Shown here: in pieces, positions 32,335-41,758 of the stretch
Position numbering within the stretch: position 1 is the stretch's first letter
Layout: each line of letters opens with the position of its first letter
Source of the DNA: Pontibacter oryzae
GTDB taxonomy: Bacteria; Bacteroidota; Bacteroidia; Cytophagales; Hymenobacteraceae
DNA: 64,000 nt
Direction: 5' to 3'
Assembly: GCF_003576375.1 (NCBI RefSeq)
Contig: NZ_QWGE01000004.1
Coordinates: forward strand, 434,001 to 498,000
The notes under the pieces: generated by a model
Seen by the model: the letters and a program-made list of their open reading frames with translations, nothing else
What the model was told of the DNA's origin: nothing
Databases searched by the model: none
Translations under genes and position numbers: made by a program

Positions 32335-35300
32335 ATGAGAAAACTACTACTGATGAGTTTTGTGATGGTGCTGACCCTGCTGCAGCAGGCGTATGCCCAG
32401 AACAAGACAGTGTCTGGTACGGTTACCGACCAGAGCACAGGACAAAGGCTGCCAGGCGTAACCGTGCTGGTAAAAGGAACCAATGTAGGCACAGCAACTG
32501 GTGTGGATGGTACTTACACTATTAATGTTCCTGCAGGTGGTACAACTTTAGAATTCCGCTTTGTTGGATACGCTGCCTTAGAGCGCCCAATAGGTAACTC
32601 TGCTACTATAAACGTAGCTCTTGGTACAGACGTGCGCCAACTTAACGAGGTTGTTGTAACAGCTTTGGGTGTTGCAAGGCAGGAAAAATCGTTGGGTTAT
32701 GCTGTTGGCCAGGTAAAAGCTGAAGAACTTAGCCAGGCAAAAGCTGTGAATGCTGCCCAGTCGCTTTCCGGTAAAGTGGCAGGTCTGCAGATTAGCACAA
32801 TTGCAAACGGTGTTAGCCCTACTACCAGAATCTCCCTGCGTGGTAACCGTTCCCTGTTGGGTAACAACCAGGCATTAGTGGTTATTGATGGTGTGCAGTC
32901 TCCGCAGTCGGCACTAGATTACCTGAATCCGAACGATATCGCTTCGGTTTCTGTACTGAAAGGTGCAAACGCAGCCGCTCTTTACGGTTCTGACGCATCT
33001 AACGGTGCCTTGATCGTGACTACTAAAAAAGGAACGAAGGGCAGCGCCAAAATCACCTATTCTAACACGTCTTCTATAGAGCAGGTTAGCTTCCTTCCTG
33101 AGTTCCAGGAGCGTTTTGGTGCAGGTACTGAGCACTATAGCCGTATCTACATTCCGTTCGAGAACCAGCAATACGGTCCTGAGTTTGACGGAAGCATGAG
33201 AGAAGTAGGTAGAACATTAGAGGATGGCTCTATCCAGATGCTTCCTTACAAAGCATTGGATAACGAGAGATACAAAGTATGGAATACAGGTAAGACTATT
33301 CAGAATGATATCTCTTTATCTTCTGGCGGCGACTTCAGTACATTCTATATTTCATTGCAAGATGTGAAAACTGAGGGTGTTGTGCCTAAGGATGAGTACA
33401 GAAGAACAGGTGGCCGTTTTAACGGAACAGGCGAGTATGGTAAGTTTAAGGCATCTTATAACATTAACTATGCCCAAACCCGTACGCAGCGCACTACTGC
33501 AGACTTCTATAACCTGACGCTGCAAACCGCTGCTAACATTCCTCTGACCGACTATAAGAACTGGCAAGGTATTTACAATGCAGATGGCTCTATCAACTAC
33601 GCCAACCCGAACAACTTCTACAACGAGTACTACCAGAGCCCATGGTTTGCTTTGGATAATAACAGAGAAGACATCGGAAAAACTAACCTGAACGCTAACG
33701 CGCAACTAGGCTTACAAGCCACAAACTGGTTAAACCTGACTTACCGTGTTGGTGTGAATAACGAGGAAACCAGCAGAAAGGCATACGTTGGCAAGTATAC
33801 TTACAGCGACTATTCTAAGAACGTAATCAAAAAATACATCGCTAAGGATGTTGCTGGTAGCGTTAGAGATTACACTATCTCAAACAGAAGAATCGTAACT
33901 GACTTGTTTGCCACGTTAAACCACAAGTTCGGTGACTTTGAGGCAACTGCAATCTTTGGTAATAACATCAGAGAAGACAAGTATAAGTACCTGAACATGC
34001 AGTCTAGCGCATTGGTGCAGCCTGATGTTTACAACGTTAGTAACAGAACTGGCGAAGCCACTGTTGTACAGACAGATAGACTGCAGCGCCTGATTGGCTG
34101 GTATGGTGATATCACCATCGGTTTCCGTGATTATCTATTCTTACACGCTTCAGGCCGTAACGACCAGACTTCACTGTTAAATGCTGATAACCGTTCATTC
34201 TTCTACCCTGGCGTAGACATCGCCTTCAACGCATCTGATGTTATTCCTGCCTTGCAGAACTCAGTAGTAGACTTCCTAAAGTTTACTGGCGCTGTTACCA
34301 AGGTGGGTAACGTAAACGTTGACCCATATGCACTTGACCTTACTTTTGACACATCAGGTGGTTTCCCTTATGGCAACACGGCTGGTTTTACTATCGGCTC
34401 AACTACACCGGATCAGAACCTACAGCCTGAGTTTACAACTTCATACGAGGTTGGTGCCCAGACTTCATTCTTAAGAGGCCGAATTGGTTTAGAAGCAGCA
34501 GTTTACAAGCAAAACAGCACAAACCAGACTGTTACAATCTCTATATCATCTGCAACAGGTTTCTCTTCTGCACTAATCAACGCGGGTGAGACAGAAAACT
34601 CTGGTTACGAACTGTCTTTGAACACTACTCCGATCCGTACTGCAAGCGGTTTCCGCATGGATGTAAACGTGAACTACAGCAACACAGATACGAAAGTAGT
34701 TGAGTTGTTCCAGGGCCTTGATGAGGTGAACCTTAGCAGCTATGCAGGCTTAACAACAAGCACAGGTAGCGGTATCTATGCCCGTGTAGGTGAGCAATAT
34801 CCTGTAATTAAAGTTAGTAACTACGCCCGCGACCCACAGGGCCGTGTAATTGTAGACGCTACTACTGGTTACCCTAAAAACAACCCTGACGGACTGATTG
34901 TAGCTGGCCAGACAAACCCACGTCACAAACTGGGTATCTCTACCAACATGTCTTACAAAGGCCTTGCCCTATCTGCTCTTGCAGAATACAGAGGTGGCAA
35001 CGTGATTTATCATGACTTAGGTAACACTATGGTGTTTACTGGTACTGCCAAGATCACTGAGATGTATGGACGTGAGCGCTTTGTATTCCCTAACTCTGTT
35101 ATCGACAACGGCGATGGAACTTACACGCCGAACACAAGCGTAACCGTTGCTGACGGTGGTGTAGGTTTCTGGGATAGCAACTTTAAGCAGTACGGTGAGA
35201 ACTTTGTAACAAGCGGTGCTTTCTGGAAATTGAGAGAAGTGGCCCTGACTTACCAGATTCCACAAAACATACTTGCTCCTACAAAATATGTTAAAAATGT

Positions 35301-35466
35301 TTCGGTTGGATTTGTTGGCAGAAACCTGCTAACCCTGCTTCCTAAGGAGAACATGTACACTGACCCAGAGTTTAGCCAGACAACTGGTAACGCCTTTGGT
35401 ATCAACACTACAGGTAACACACCTCCAACAAGAACATACGGAGTTAATCTAACAGCTACTTTCTAA
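32335..35466 (+). CDS. SusC/RagA family TonB-linked outer-membrane transporter 1
   Basis: 1043 aa. A 22-residue signal peptide (MRKLLLMSFVMVLTLLQQAY ending AQ) precedes a carboxypeptidase-regulatory-like domain (about 24-110, VSGTVTDQSTGQRLPGVTVLVKG), a plug domain (about 120-235, with SLSGKVAGLQI and GANAAALYGSDASNGALIVTTKKG) and a 22-strand barrel to the C-terminal aromatic ATF. It pumps a ligand captured by its SusD partner across the outer membrane using TonB energy. The SusD gene follows after 11 bp. No STN domain is present, so signalling through an anti-sigma factor is not expected. Confidence 0.96.
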   Translation: MRKLLLMSFVMVLTLLQQAYAQNKTVSGTVTDQSTGQRLPGVTVLVKGTNVGTATGVDGTYTINVPAGGTTLEFRFVGYAALERPIGNSATINVALGTDVRQLNEVVVTALGVARQEKSLGYAVGQVKAEELSQAKAVNAAQSLSGKVAGLQISTIANGVSPTTRISLRGNRSLLGNNQALVVIDGVQSPQSALDYLNPNDIASVSVLKGANAAALYGSDASNGALIVTTKKGTKGSAKITYSNTSSIEQVSFLPEFQERFGAGTEHYSRIYIPFENQQYGPEFDGSMREVGRTLEDGSIQMLPYKALDNERYKVWNTGKTIQNDISLSSGGDFSTFYISLQDVKTEGVVPKDEYRRTGGRFNGTGEYGKFKASYNINYAQTRTQRTTADFYNLTLQTAANIPLTDYKNWQGIYNADGSINYANPNNFYNEYYQSPWFALDNNREDIGKTNLNANAQLGLQATNWLNLTYRVGVNNEETSRKAYVGKYTYSDYSKNVIKKYIAKDVAGSVRDYTISNRRIVTDLFATLNHKFGDFEATAIFGNNIREDKYKYLNMQSSALVQPDVYNVSNRTGEATVVQTDRLQRLIGWYGDITIGFRDYLFLHASGRNDQTSLLNADNRSFFYPGVDIAFNASDVIPALQNSVVDFLKFTGAVTKVGNVNVDPYALDLTFDTSGGFPYGNTAGFTIGSTTPDQNLQPEFTTSYEVGAQTSFLRGRIGLEAAVYKQNSTNQTVTISISSATGFSSALINAGETENSGYELSLNTTPIRTASGFRMDVNVNYSNTDTKVVELFQGLDEVNLSSYAGLTTSTGSGIYARVGEQYPVIKVSNYARDPQGRVIVDATTGYPKNNPDGLIVAGQTNPRHKLGISTNMSYKGLALSALAEYRGGNVIYHDLGNTMVFTGTAKITEMYGRERFVFPNSVIDNGDGTYTPNTSVTVADGGVGFWDSNFKQYGENFVTSGAFWKLREVALTYQIPQNILAPTKYVKNVSVGFVGRNLLTLLPKENMYTDPEFSQTTGNAFGINTTGNTPPTRTYGVNLTATF

Positions 35467-35477
35467 TTATCAAGAAT

Positions 35478-37025
35478 ATGAAAATCAATAATAAACTATA
35501 CTCTTTGCTTGCAGCCACGGCCTTGTTTGCCATGAGCAGCTGCGAGAAAGACTACTTAGACGTAAATAAAAACCCTAACTCGCTTACCTCTGCCACGCCA
35601 CAGCTAGTGCTCCCTTCTGCGCTGAACAATGCATCGGGTGGTAATTACAACGGTACAAATGGTAACTCAGCATTCCGCCACCTGAATGAGGTGGGCTCGA
35701 TCTGGGCAGGCCAGTGGTCTCCGTCAGGAAGTATTTCAGGCTTTAATGAGGAAAAGCAGTACAATATTGCACCAAACTTCAGAACAGCTGTCTGGTCAAC
35801 GTCTTACGATAACCTTCAGGACTTTAACTATGTATTAACGTCTTCTACGGCACAGGGGCTGCAAGGCTTTGCTGGTATTGCCAGAGTAATGAAGGCATTT
35901 GACTACCAGTTGCTGGTTGACGCATACGGCAACGTGCCATACACTGATGCTTTGCAAGGCACAAAGGTTATCCACCCGAAGTATGATGATGCAAAAGCTA
36001 TTTACGAGAACCTGATCGTGCAACTGGATAGCGCCCTGATAGACCTGAAAGCTCCTCTTAGCAGTGTGAACGTTTCTCCGGGAAGCAGCGATATCTACTT
36101 TAAAGGAGACCTGACTAAGTGGGCCAAATTCGCGAATACCCTGAAGCTGAGAATTCTGATGCGCCAGTCGCTTGTGGCAGGCCGTGATGCGTATATCAAA
36201 GCTGAAATTGCGAAAATAGTAGCTGAAGGCTCGGGCTTTTTAGGAGCTGGGCAGAACGTGGTTGCCAACCCTGGTTACCTGAGCTCTACAGGAAAGCAAA
36301 ATCCTTTCTATGAGTATTATGGGTATACTCCAGCCGGTACGCAATCTACCGCTAACAATTACTTCGGTCTAAGCGATTTTACGATCGGTAAACTGCAGAC
36401 ATACAATGATCCCCGCCTTATAAGAATTGCATCGCCGGTTGGCAAGAACGCAGGCACAGCCGGCGACGCTAGCGCAACTTACACTGGTATGCCTTTGGGG
36501 GTTTCAGGTGATCAGTACCTGTACTCTAAGATATCTGGTTTTGGTCCTGGTCTGATCAAGAGCTTTAGCCAGGATCAGGTTGTGATGACTGCTGCAGAAA
36601 GTTTCTTCTTGCAGGCCGAGGCCGTAGAGCGCGGTTTCATGGCTGGCAACTCACAGGTTTTATATGAGAGCGGGATCAAAGAGTCCTTCAAACTGTTAGG
36701 CGTTGCTAACGCTGAAACAGCTGCGAGCAGCTACTATACATCTGGGGCAAACAACGTTGATTGGTCTGCAAGCAGCAACAAGATAGAAGCAATTATTACG
36801 CAGAAATGGTTAGCCCTGGTTGGTTTCGGCGGCTTTGAGGCTTGGAGCGAATTCCGTAGAACAGGCTATCCGACTGGCGTGCCACGCTCTGCCGCTGCAG
36901 GTACTAACGGAAGAATAGTGCGCCTAGTGTATCCAACTTCTGAGATCTCAACTAACAATGAGAGCGTGAAGGCGCAAGGTACGATTGATCCGCGCACAAC
37001 CAGATTATTCTGGGATGTTGACTAA
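35478..37025 (+). CDS. SusD-like outer-membrane lipoprotein 1 (SusD-like_2 type)
   Basis: 515-residue lipoprotein with signal peptide and lipobox MSSC (lipidated Cys22), followed by an acidic EKDYLD stretch typical of surface-exposed SusD proteins. The opening DVNKNPNSLTSATPQLVLPSAL identifies the SusD-like_2 branch (the branch annotated as nutrient-binding outer-membrane lipoprotein), distinct from the RagB-type partners of operons 2 and 3. It would form the ligand-capturing lid of transporter 1. Helical TPR-like repeats make up most of the protein. The DUF1735 lipoprotein gene follows after 28 bp. The substrate is unknown. Confidence 0.93.
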   Translation: MKINNKLYSLLAATALFAMSSCEKDYLDVNKNPNSLTSATPQLVLPSALNNASGGNYNGTNGNSAFRHLNEVGSIWAGQWSPSGSISGFNEEKQYNIAPNFRTAVWSTSYDNLQDFNYVLTSSTAQGLQGFAGIARVMKAFDYQLLVDAYGNVPYTDALQGTKVIHPKYDDAKAIYENLIVQLDSALIDLKAPLSSVNVSPGSSDIYFKGDLTKWAKFANTLKLRILMRQSLVAGRDAYIKAEIAKIVAEGSGFLGAGQNVVANPGYLSSTGKQNPFYEYYGYTPAGTQSTANNYFGLSDFTIGKLQTYNDPRLIRIASPVGKNAGTAGDASATYTGMPLGVSGDQYLYSKISGFGPGLIKSFSQDQVVMTAAESFFLQAEAVERGFMAGNSQVLYESGIKESFKLLGVANAETAASSYYTSGANNVDWSASSNKIEAIITQKWLALVGFGGFEAWSEFRRTGYPTGVPRSAAAGTNGRIVRLVYPTSEISTNNESVKAQGTIDPRTTRLFWDVD

Positions 37026-37053
37026 TTTTCAAATCATTTATTAAAACTGAATC

Positions 37054-37902
37054 ATGAAAATAAAATATAAAGCCTTTATGTTGGCGCTCGCGCTGGCAGG
37101 CCCACTCGGACTTACATCTTGCCTTGAAGATCAGGGGTATCAGGATTTTGTGGATGGCGTTAATAAAATGACTGTTGTAGAATTCTTCGGAGAGGAAGCT
37201 GGCTACCATGTAAAAGGCTTAACACTATCTGAAACTCCTCAGGACCTGAATGTAACTGTTAATATTGCATCTGCTGAGCAGACTAAAGAAAGTATAACCG
37301 TAAAGGTTGAGGTTGATCCTGCCGCGTTAGCTGCCTACAATGCAGCTAACAAAAAGAGCCTGGAGATACTGCCTTCGTCTATGTACACTATACCTTCTTC
37401 AACTGTAACTGTGCCTGCAGGCTCGCGTGAGGCTGTATTTACAGTGAAGGTAAAAACCAACATGATCGATAGAACAAAGACGTACGTATTGCCACTTTCT
37501 ATTACAGATGCGCAAGGACATACTATCAGCGGCAACTTTAAAACCTTGTTAGCTGAAATCAAGATCGACAACAAGTATGCTGGTTCTTATACTGCCAAAG
37601 GTGTATTCAATCACCCAACTGCAGGGCAGCGTGATATCAATAGAACCAAAACGTTGTCAACTATAGATGAGAATACCGTTGAAACAGAGTATGCTGACCT
37701 TGGAGGTGCTGGTTATAAAATGCGTTTAGTAGTAAATGCTGATAATACAGTAACCATTATACCTGTTGGTTCAACTCCTGCTACGCATTCTCAGTTTGGT
37801 GAGAACAAGTATGACCCGGCTACAAAGAAGTTTACATTAAACTACAAGTACCCAGGAAGTGGTGGTGACCGCGTTATTGCTGAAACAATAACCAAGAAGT
37901 AA
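37054..37902 (+). CDS. DUF1735 domain surface lipoprotein
   Basis: 282 aa with a lipoprotein signal (Cys23 in LTSC). Residues about 60-170 match the DUF1735 (BT_3987-like) domain, including VDPAALAAYNAAN, MYTIPSSTVTVPAGS and YVLPLSITDAQG. The C-terminal part (NKYAGSYTAKGVFNHP to the end) looks like a DUF4361-type beta domain. Such proteins are third components of SusCD operons and are thought to bind glycan or protein ligands at the cell surface. It is the last gene of operon 1, ahead of a strong terminator, and operons 2 and 3 lack an equivalent. Confidence 0.85.
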   Translation: MKIKYKAFMLALALAGPLGLTSCLEDQGYQDFVDGVNKMTVVEFFGEEAGYHVKGLTLSETPQDLNVTVNIASAEQTKESITVKVEVDPAALAAYNAANKKSLEILPSSMYTIPSSTVTVPAGSREAVFTVKVKTNMIDRTKTYVLPLSITDAQGHTISGNFKTLLAEIKIDNKYAGSYTAKGVFNHPTAGQRDINRTKTLSTIDENTVETEYADLGGAGYKMRLVVNADNTVTIIPVGSTPATHSQFGENKYDPATKKFTLNYKYPGSGGDRVIAETITKK

Positions 37903-37921
37903 TTACGCACACACTTATTCT

Positions 37922-37961
37922 AAAAAAGGCTACCTCAAGTTAATGAGGTAGCCTTTTTTTT
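37922..37961 (+). terminator. Strong terminator of susCD operon 1
   Basis: 16-bp perfect stem (AAAAAAGGCTACCTCA with its complement at 37944-37959), loop AGTTAA, T-run of eight. Confidence 0.93.
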
Positions 37962-38279
37962 GTGAAGACTTTCCAAACTGAGCGCCCAAAAAAGGACAGT
38001 TTTGCTTCAAGATATTGCCTGATAGGCAATGATATTTAGTATAATTTAGAAATTGCGAAACATTTGTATTGTTATATTTTGCAATGCAGCCTATGATGTT
38101 AAATTAGCAATAGTTATAACTTTAAAAAATCCCTTTTAGTTAGCCATTTTTATTTTTAAACACTTTGCAGGCATCTGCATCTGATAAACAAGTGCCGGAA
38201 AGGCAAAGAATGCTTCTTGCTAATTTGACATTTTTAAAGAAATCACAAAAAAATATTTAATCTTAGGTTATAACATTTA

Positions 38280-38311
38280 TTGTAAATAATCTAACCTGTT
38301 CATATTATTGG
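38280..38311 (+). promoter_or_regulatory. susC2 promoter TTG-N20-TATTATTGG
   Basis: TTG at 38280-38282 and TATTATTGG at 38303-38311, spacing exactly 20 bp, identical to the boxes of susC1 and susC3. Confidence 0.75.
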
Positions 38312-38369
38312 CGATTAATAGCAGGATTTATAGGGTAAGTCTAACCAATTAGGTTTATTGTAGATTTTG

Positions 38370-38426
38370 CTACCACTCCCTAAAGCGTGGATGCGACTGT
38401 TGTATAGCGCACCTGCCGAAGAAACC
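38370..38426 (+). promoter_or_regulatory. susC2 leader hairpin core (possible RNA element)
   Basis: Near-identical to the susC1 core at 32102-32159, with the shared 3' block CGCACCTGCCGAAGAAACC at 38408-38426, 195 nt before the ATG (194 nt in susC1). Confidence 0.6.
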
Positions 38427-38518
38427 CAATTTAGTTTACAATTAATGCCCTGCAAGTTGCTGTAACACAGTAACTGCGAATGTGGAATGAGTTAAAAAAA
38501 GTGTTCACTAAAGGTGGT

Positions 38519-38602
38519 TGGCGGAGCTTTGTCTTTACTTTAAATAACACAATAAACAATTATAATTACCTTTTTCAATTCACCTTAATTCAAACAATTA
38601 CA
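38519..38602 (+). promoter_or_regulatory. susC2 proximal leader with -84 and -21 motifs
   Basis: TGGCGGAGCTTTGTCTTTA begins at 38519, exactly 84 nt before the ATG at 38603. ACCTTAA begins at 38582, 21 nt before it. GTGTT (38501) and AACAC (38546) could enclose the first motif in a stem. Confidence 0.65.
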
Positions 38603-41600
38603 ATGAGAAAACTATTACTGATAAGTTTTGTAATGGTGCTGGCGCTGCTACAGCAGGCGTATGCTCAGAGCAAAACAGTGTCTGGTACAGTAACTGACCA
38701 GAGCACATCGCAACCGCTACCGGGGGTTGCGGTTATTGTGAAGGGTACGACAGTTGGTACAACGACAGGTGCCGATGGTACTTATAGTATAAATATACCA
38801 ACTGGGTCAAGTACCTTAGTTTTCCGCTTTATCGGATATCAATTAACTGAGAAAACTGTTGGTAGTGCAGGCACAATAAATGTGGCGCTTTCAACAGATC
38901 AGAAATTGTTGGATGAGGTAGTGGTAGTCGGTTACGGTACACAACAGAAGAAAGACGTTACGAGCTCTATTGCCTCTGTGAAAGGATCTGACCTAGCTAA
39001 TCTTGCAACTCCATCGTTCGATCAGCAACTTGCAGGTCGTGCTTCAGGTGTACAGATCACACAGCCATCAGGTATCTTAGGCGCTCCTCCCAAAATTAAC
39101 ATCCGAGGTGTTAACTCCATCTCTTCTAACACACAGCCACTTATCGTGATTGATGGTGTTCCTGCTGCTGTGTCTGGTAACGTAGGTTCTTTTACACCTG
39201 CTAACGCATTGGCCGACATTAACCCGAATGATATTGAGTCGTTCGAGATTCTGAAAGATGGCGCCGCTACTGCTGTTTACGGCTCACGTGCAGCTAATGG
39301 TGTTATCCTTATCACAACTAAGAAAGGTAAGTCTGGTCAGGCTAAGTTCTCATATGATGGATGGGCTGGTACTGCAAAGGCTATCGAACTGCATGACTTG
39401 CTAAATGCGCAGCAGTTTGTTGATATTACTAACGAAAAGTATAACAATATTTCACAAACATCTCCAGCCGTATTAGGTGAGTGGGATACAGACTGGAATG
39501 ATGAAGTTTTCCGCACCGCTTTCCAGCACAGCCATGCTTTCTCTGCAAGTGGTGGTTCTGAGAGAAACACTTATTACTTCTCATTAGGGTACTCAAACCA
39601 AGAGGGTATTGGTCGTGCAAACAGCTTGGAACGATACTCTGTACGTACTAACTTGACGTCTAAAGTAACTAAGTTCTTGGATTTTGGCTTACAGGCTGGT
39701 TTAACTAACCAGATTAATCAAGGCCCACTTACAGGCTCTAATAGCTTATCAGGTAACATTTTTAGTGTTATCCGAATGCATCCTAACGTTCCAGTATTTG
39801 ATCCAACTCACCCAACAGGCTACAATGTTGACCTTATTAACAACAGAGCATTAGGGCGTGGTCCAAACACTGCGACTATCGCAAATGGTATTCCAAACAT
39901 CCGTTTCGTACTGGACAACAACATTCGTAGATCTACTACTTACAGAGGATTAGGTAACGTATACTTGGACTTTAAGCTAGTAGATAACCTTCGTTTTAAA
40001 ACATTGCTAGGAGTTGACTTAACAATGGTTGATGACTTTTTGTTTAACGATCCACGCCATGGTGACGGGCAAGGCTCAAACGGCTTAGTTTCACAGGCTT
40101 ACACTCCAATTAAAGCTTGGAACTGGCAGAATATTTTGAGTTATAACAAAACTTTTGGTGAATTGCATAAACTCGATGCAACGTTAGTACAGGAGTATAA
40201 TAAGTACAGAAGCAGCTGGTTTCAGGCAGAAGGAACTGGCCTATCTGATCGTTTCTTCAACGAAAATCTAGTAAGCGGTACTTTTGCTAACCAGTTCGCC
40301 AGTGGTGGTATTGGTGAGAATGGTCTGGCTTCTTACTTAGGCCGTTTAAATTACAACTATGCCAGCAGATACTACTTTGGTGTTTCTATGCGCGCTGATG
40401 GCTTGTCTAAGCTTTCGCCTAATAACAAATGGGGTTATTTCCCTGGCGTATCTGCTGCCTGGAGAGTTTCTGAAGAAGAGTTTTTCAAGAACTCTTCTGC
40501 ACTAAGTGTTATCTCCGACTTAAGAATACGTGGAAGCTACGCAGAGGTGGGCAACATAAACATCCCAGGAGGTAATTATCCTTACCTTGGAGCATTCGGT
40601 TCTGCACAGTACGGTTCAATGAACGGTATTGCTTTCAGCAACACGGGTAATCCAGACCTAAGATGGGAATCGCAAAAAATTACTGACGTTGGTATGGACA
40701 TTGGCTTATTTGATGGTCGTCTGAATCTGGAGCTTGCCTATTGGATTAAGGACAACTCAGATATCGTGCTTTCTGCGCCAACGCCTCCTTCATTGGGTGT
40801 TCCTAATAACTCAATCACTAGAAATGTTGGTCGTGTTGTAAACAATGGTGTCGAACTCTCGATTTCTGGCAATATTATCGATAAGTCTAAATTCACTTGG
40901 AACTCTAGCTTCAACTTCTCTACGCAGAACAACGAAGTGAAAGAGCTAGTTAATGGCAACGATATCGTATACGATTATACCATTCACCGCGAAGGTGAGT
41001 CTATTAACTCTATTTACGGTTATCAGTACGAAGGCGTAAACCAAGTGAATGGTAACCCGCTTTATCGTAAGGCTGATGGGTCTCTGGTACAAGGTAACAT
41101 CTCAGGTAATGGTGGTTCTTCTCGAGTTTATTACGGATACGATCCTGCTAATCCAAGTGCGCTCGGAGAGAAATCCTCGCTGACAGCTGCTGACAAAACT
41201 GTATTAGGTACTACACTTCCAAAGTGGTTTGGTGGCTTAGACAACAACTTTAAGTATGGAAATTTTGATGCAAATATCTTTGTGCGTTTCTCAGGTGGCA
41301 ACAAAATCATGAACCGTACGCGTCAGGACCTTTTAACTATGGCATTTGAGAATAATGGTACTGAAATTCTCAATAGATGGCAGAGCCCAGAAAATCCAGG
41401 CGATGGCCAAACTCCTAAATTGGCTGCTGGCGCAGAGTATAGTAACTTTATCAATACAAATGGCGAATCCTCTTCTCGTTTCGTTGAAGATGGAGACTTC
41501 CTGAAAGTGAGCAACCTGTCTATCGGTTATACATTGCCTAAAACAATTACTGAGCGTGCTAGCATCGATCGTTTGAGAGTATATGCCCAGTTACAGAATG

Positions 41601-41740
41601 CTTTTGTATTTACCAAGTATACTGGCCTTGACCCTGAAACTTATACCAGCATCTCTGGCACTAACAGCAACTTAGGTGTTGACTGGAATGGCCAGCCTCA
41701 GCAACGTGTATTCACTGTAGGTCTAAACCTTAGTTTCTAA
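38603..41740 (+). CDS. SusC/RagA family TonB-linked outer-membrane transporter 2
   Basis: 1045 aa from the ATG at 38603. The frame is open upstream to 38480, but the signal peptide (MRKLLLISFVMVLALLQQAY ending AQ) starts at 38603 and matches the starts of the other two SusC proteins. Domain order is the same: regulatory-like domain (about 24-110), plug (about 118-235, VVVGYGTQQKKDVTSSIASV, DGAATAVYGSRAANGVILITTKKG), then the beta-barrel ending in LSF. VVVGYGTQ is the usual TonB-interacting/plug-entry segment. It pairs with the SusD gene 18 bp downstream. It is divergent from SusC1 outside the first 110 residues, so the ligand probably differs. Confidence 0.96.
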   Translation: MRKLLLISFVMVLALLQQAYAQSKTVSGTVTDQSTSQPLPGVAVIVKGTTVGTTTGADGTYSINIPTGSSTLVFRFIGYQLTEKTVGSAGTINVALSTDQKLLDEVVVVGYGTQQKKDVTSSIASVKGSDLANLATPSFDQQLAGRASGVQITQPSGILGAPPKINIRGVNSISSNTQPLIVIDGVPAAVSGNVGSFTPANALADINPNDIESFEILKDGAATAVYGSRAANGVILITTKKGKSGQAKFSYDGWAGTAKAIELHDLLNAQQFVDITNEKYNNISQTSPAVLGEWDTDWNDEVFRTAFQHSHAFSASGGSERNTYYFSLGYSNQEGIGRANSLERYSVRTNLTSKVTKFLDFGLQAGLTNQINQGPLTGSNSLSGNIFSVIRMHPNVPVFDPTHPTGYNVDLINNRALGRGPNTATIANGIPNIRFVLDNNIRRSTTYRGLGNVYLDFKLVDNLRFKTLLGVDLTMVDDFLFNDPRHGDGQGSNGLVSQAYTPIKAWNWQNILSYNKTFGELHKLDATLVQEYNKYRSSWFQAEGTGLSDRFFNENLVSGTFANQFASGGIGENGLASYLGRLNYNYASRYYFGVSMRADGLSKLSPNNKWGYFPGVSAAWRVSEEEFFKNSSALSVISDLRIRGSYAEVGNINIPGGNYPYLGAFGSAQYGSMNGIAFSNTGNPDLRWESQKITDVGMDIGLFDGRLNLELAYWIKDNSDIVLSAPTPPSLGVPNNSITRNVGRVVNNGVELSISGNIIDKSKFTWNSSFNFSTQNNEVKELVNGNDIVYDYTIHREGESINSIYGYQYEGVNQVNGNPLYRKADGSLVQGNISGNGGSSRVYYGYDPANPSALGEKSSLTAADKTVLGTTLPKWFGGLDNNFKYGNFDANIFVRFSGGNKIMNRTRQDLLTMAFENNGTEILNRWQSPENPGDGQTPKLAAGAEYSNFINTNGESSSRFVEDGDFLKVSNLSIGYTLPKTITERASIDRLRVYAQLQNAFVFTKYTGLDPETYTSISGTNSNLGVDWNGQPQQRVFTVGLNLSF

Positions 41741-41758
41741 TTATTAAATTTCTCGATA

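Larger units (their letters stand above)
37962..38602 (+). other. Gene-free region and susC2 leader
   Basis: About 640 bp without a gene; the open frame upstream of susC2 (from 38480) crosses conserved leader motifs and is not coding. It holds a hairpin ATTGCCT-GAT-AGGCAAT (38014-38030), the promoter (38280-38311), the hairpin core (38370-38426) and the proximal motifs from 38519. Confidence 0.7.

Noticed and set aside
38480..38602. 41-codon N-terminal extension of SusC2
   Set aside because: It crosses the conserved -84 leader motif and would bury the signal peptide, which starts at 38603.
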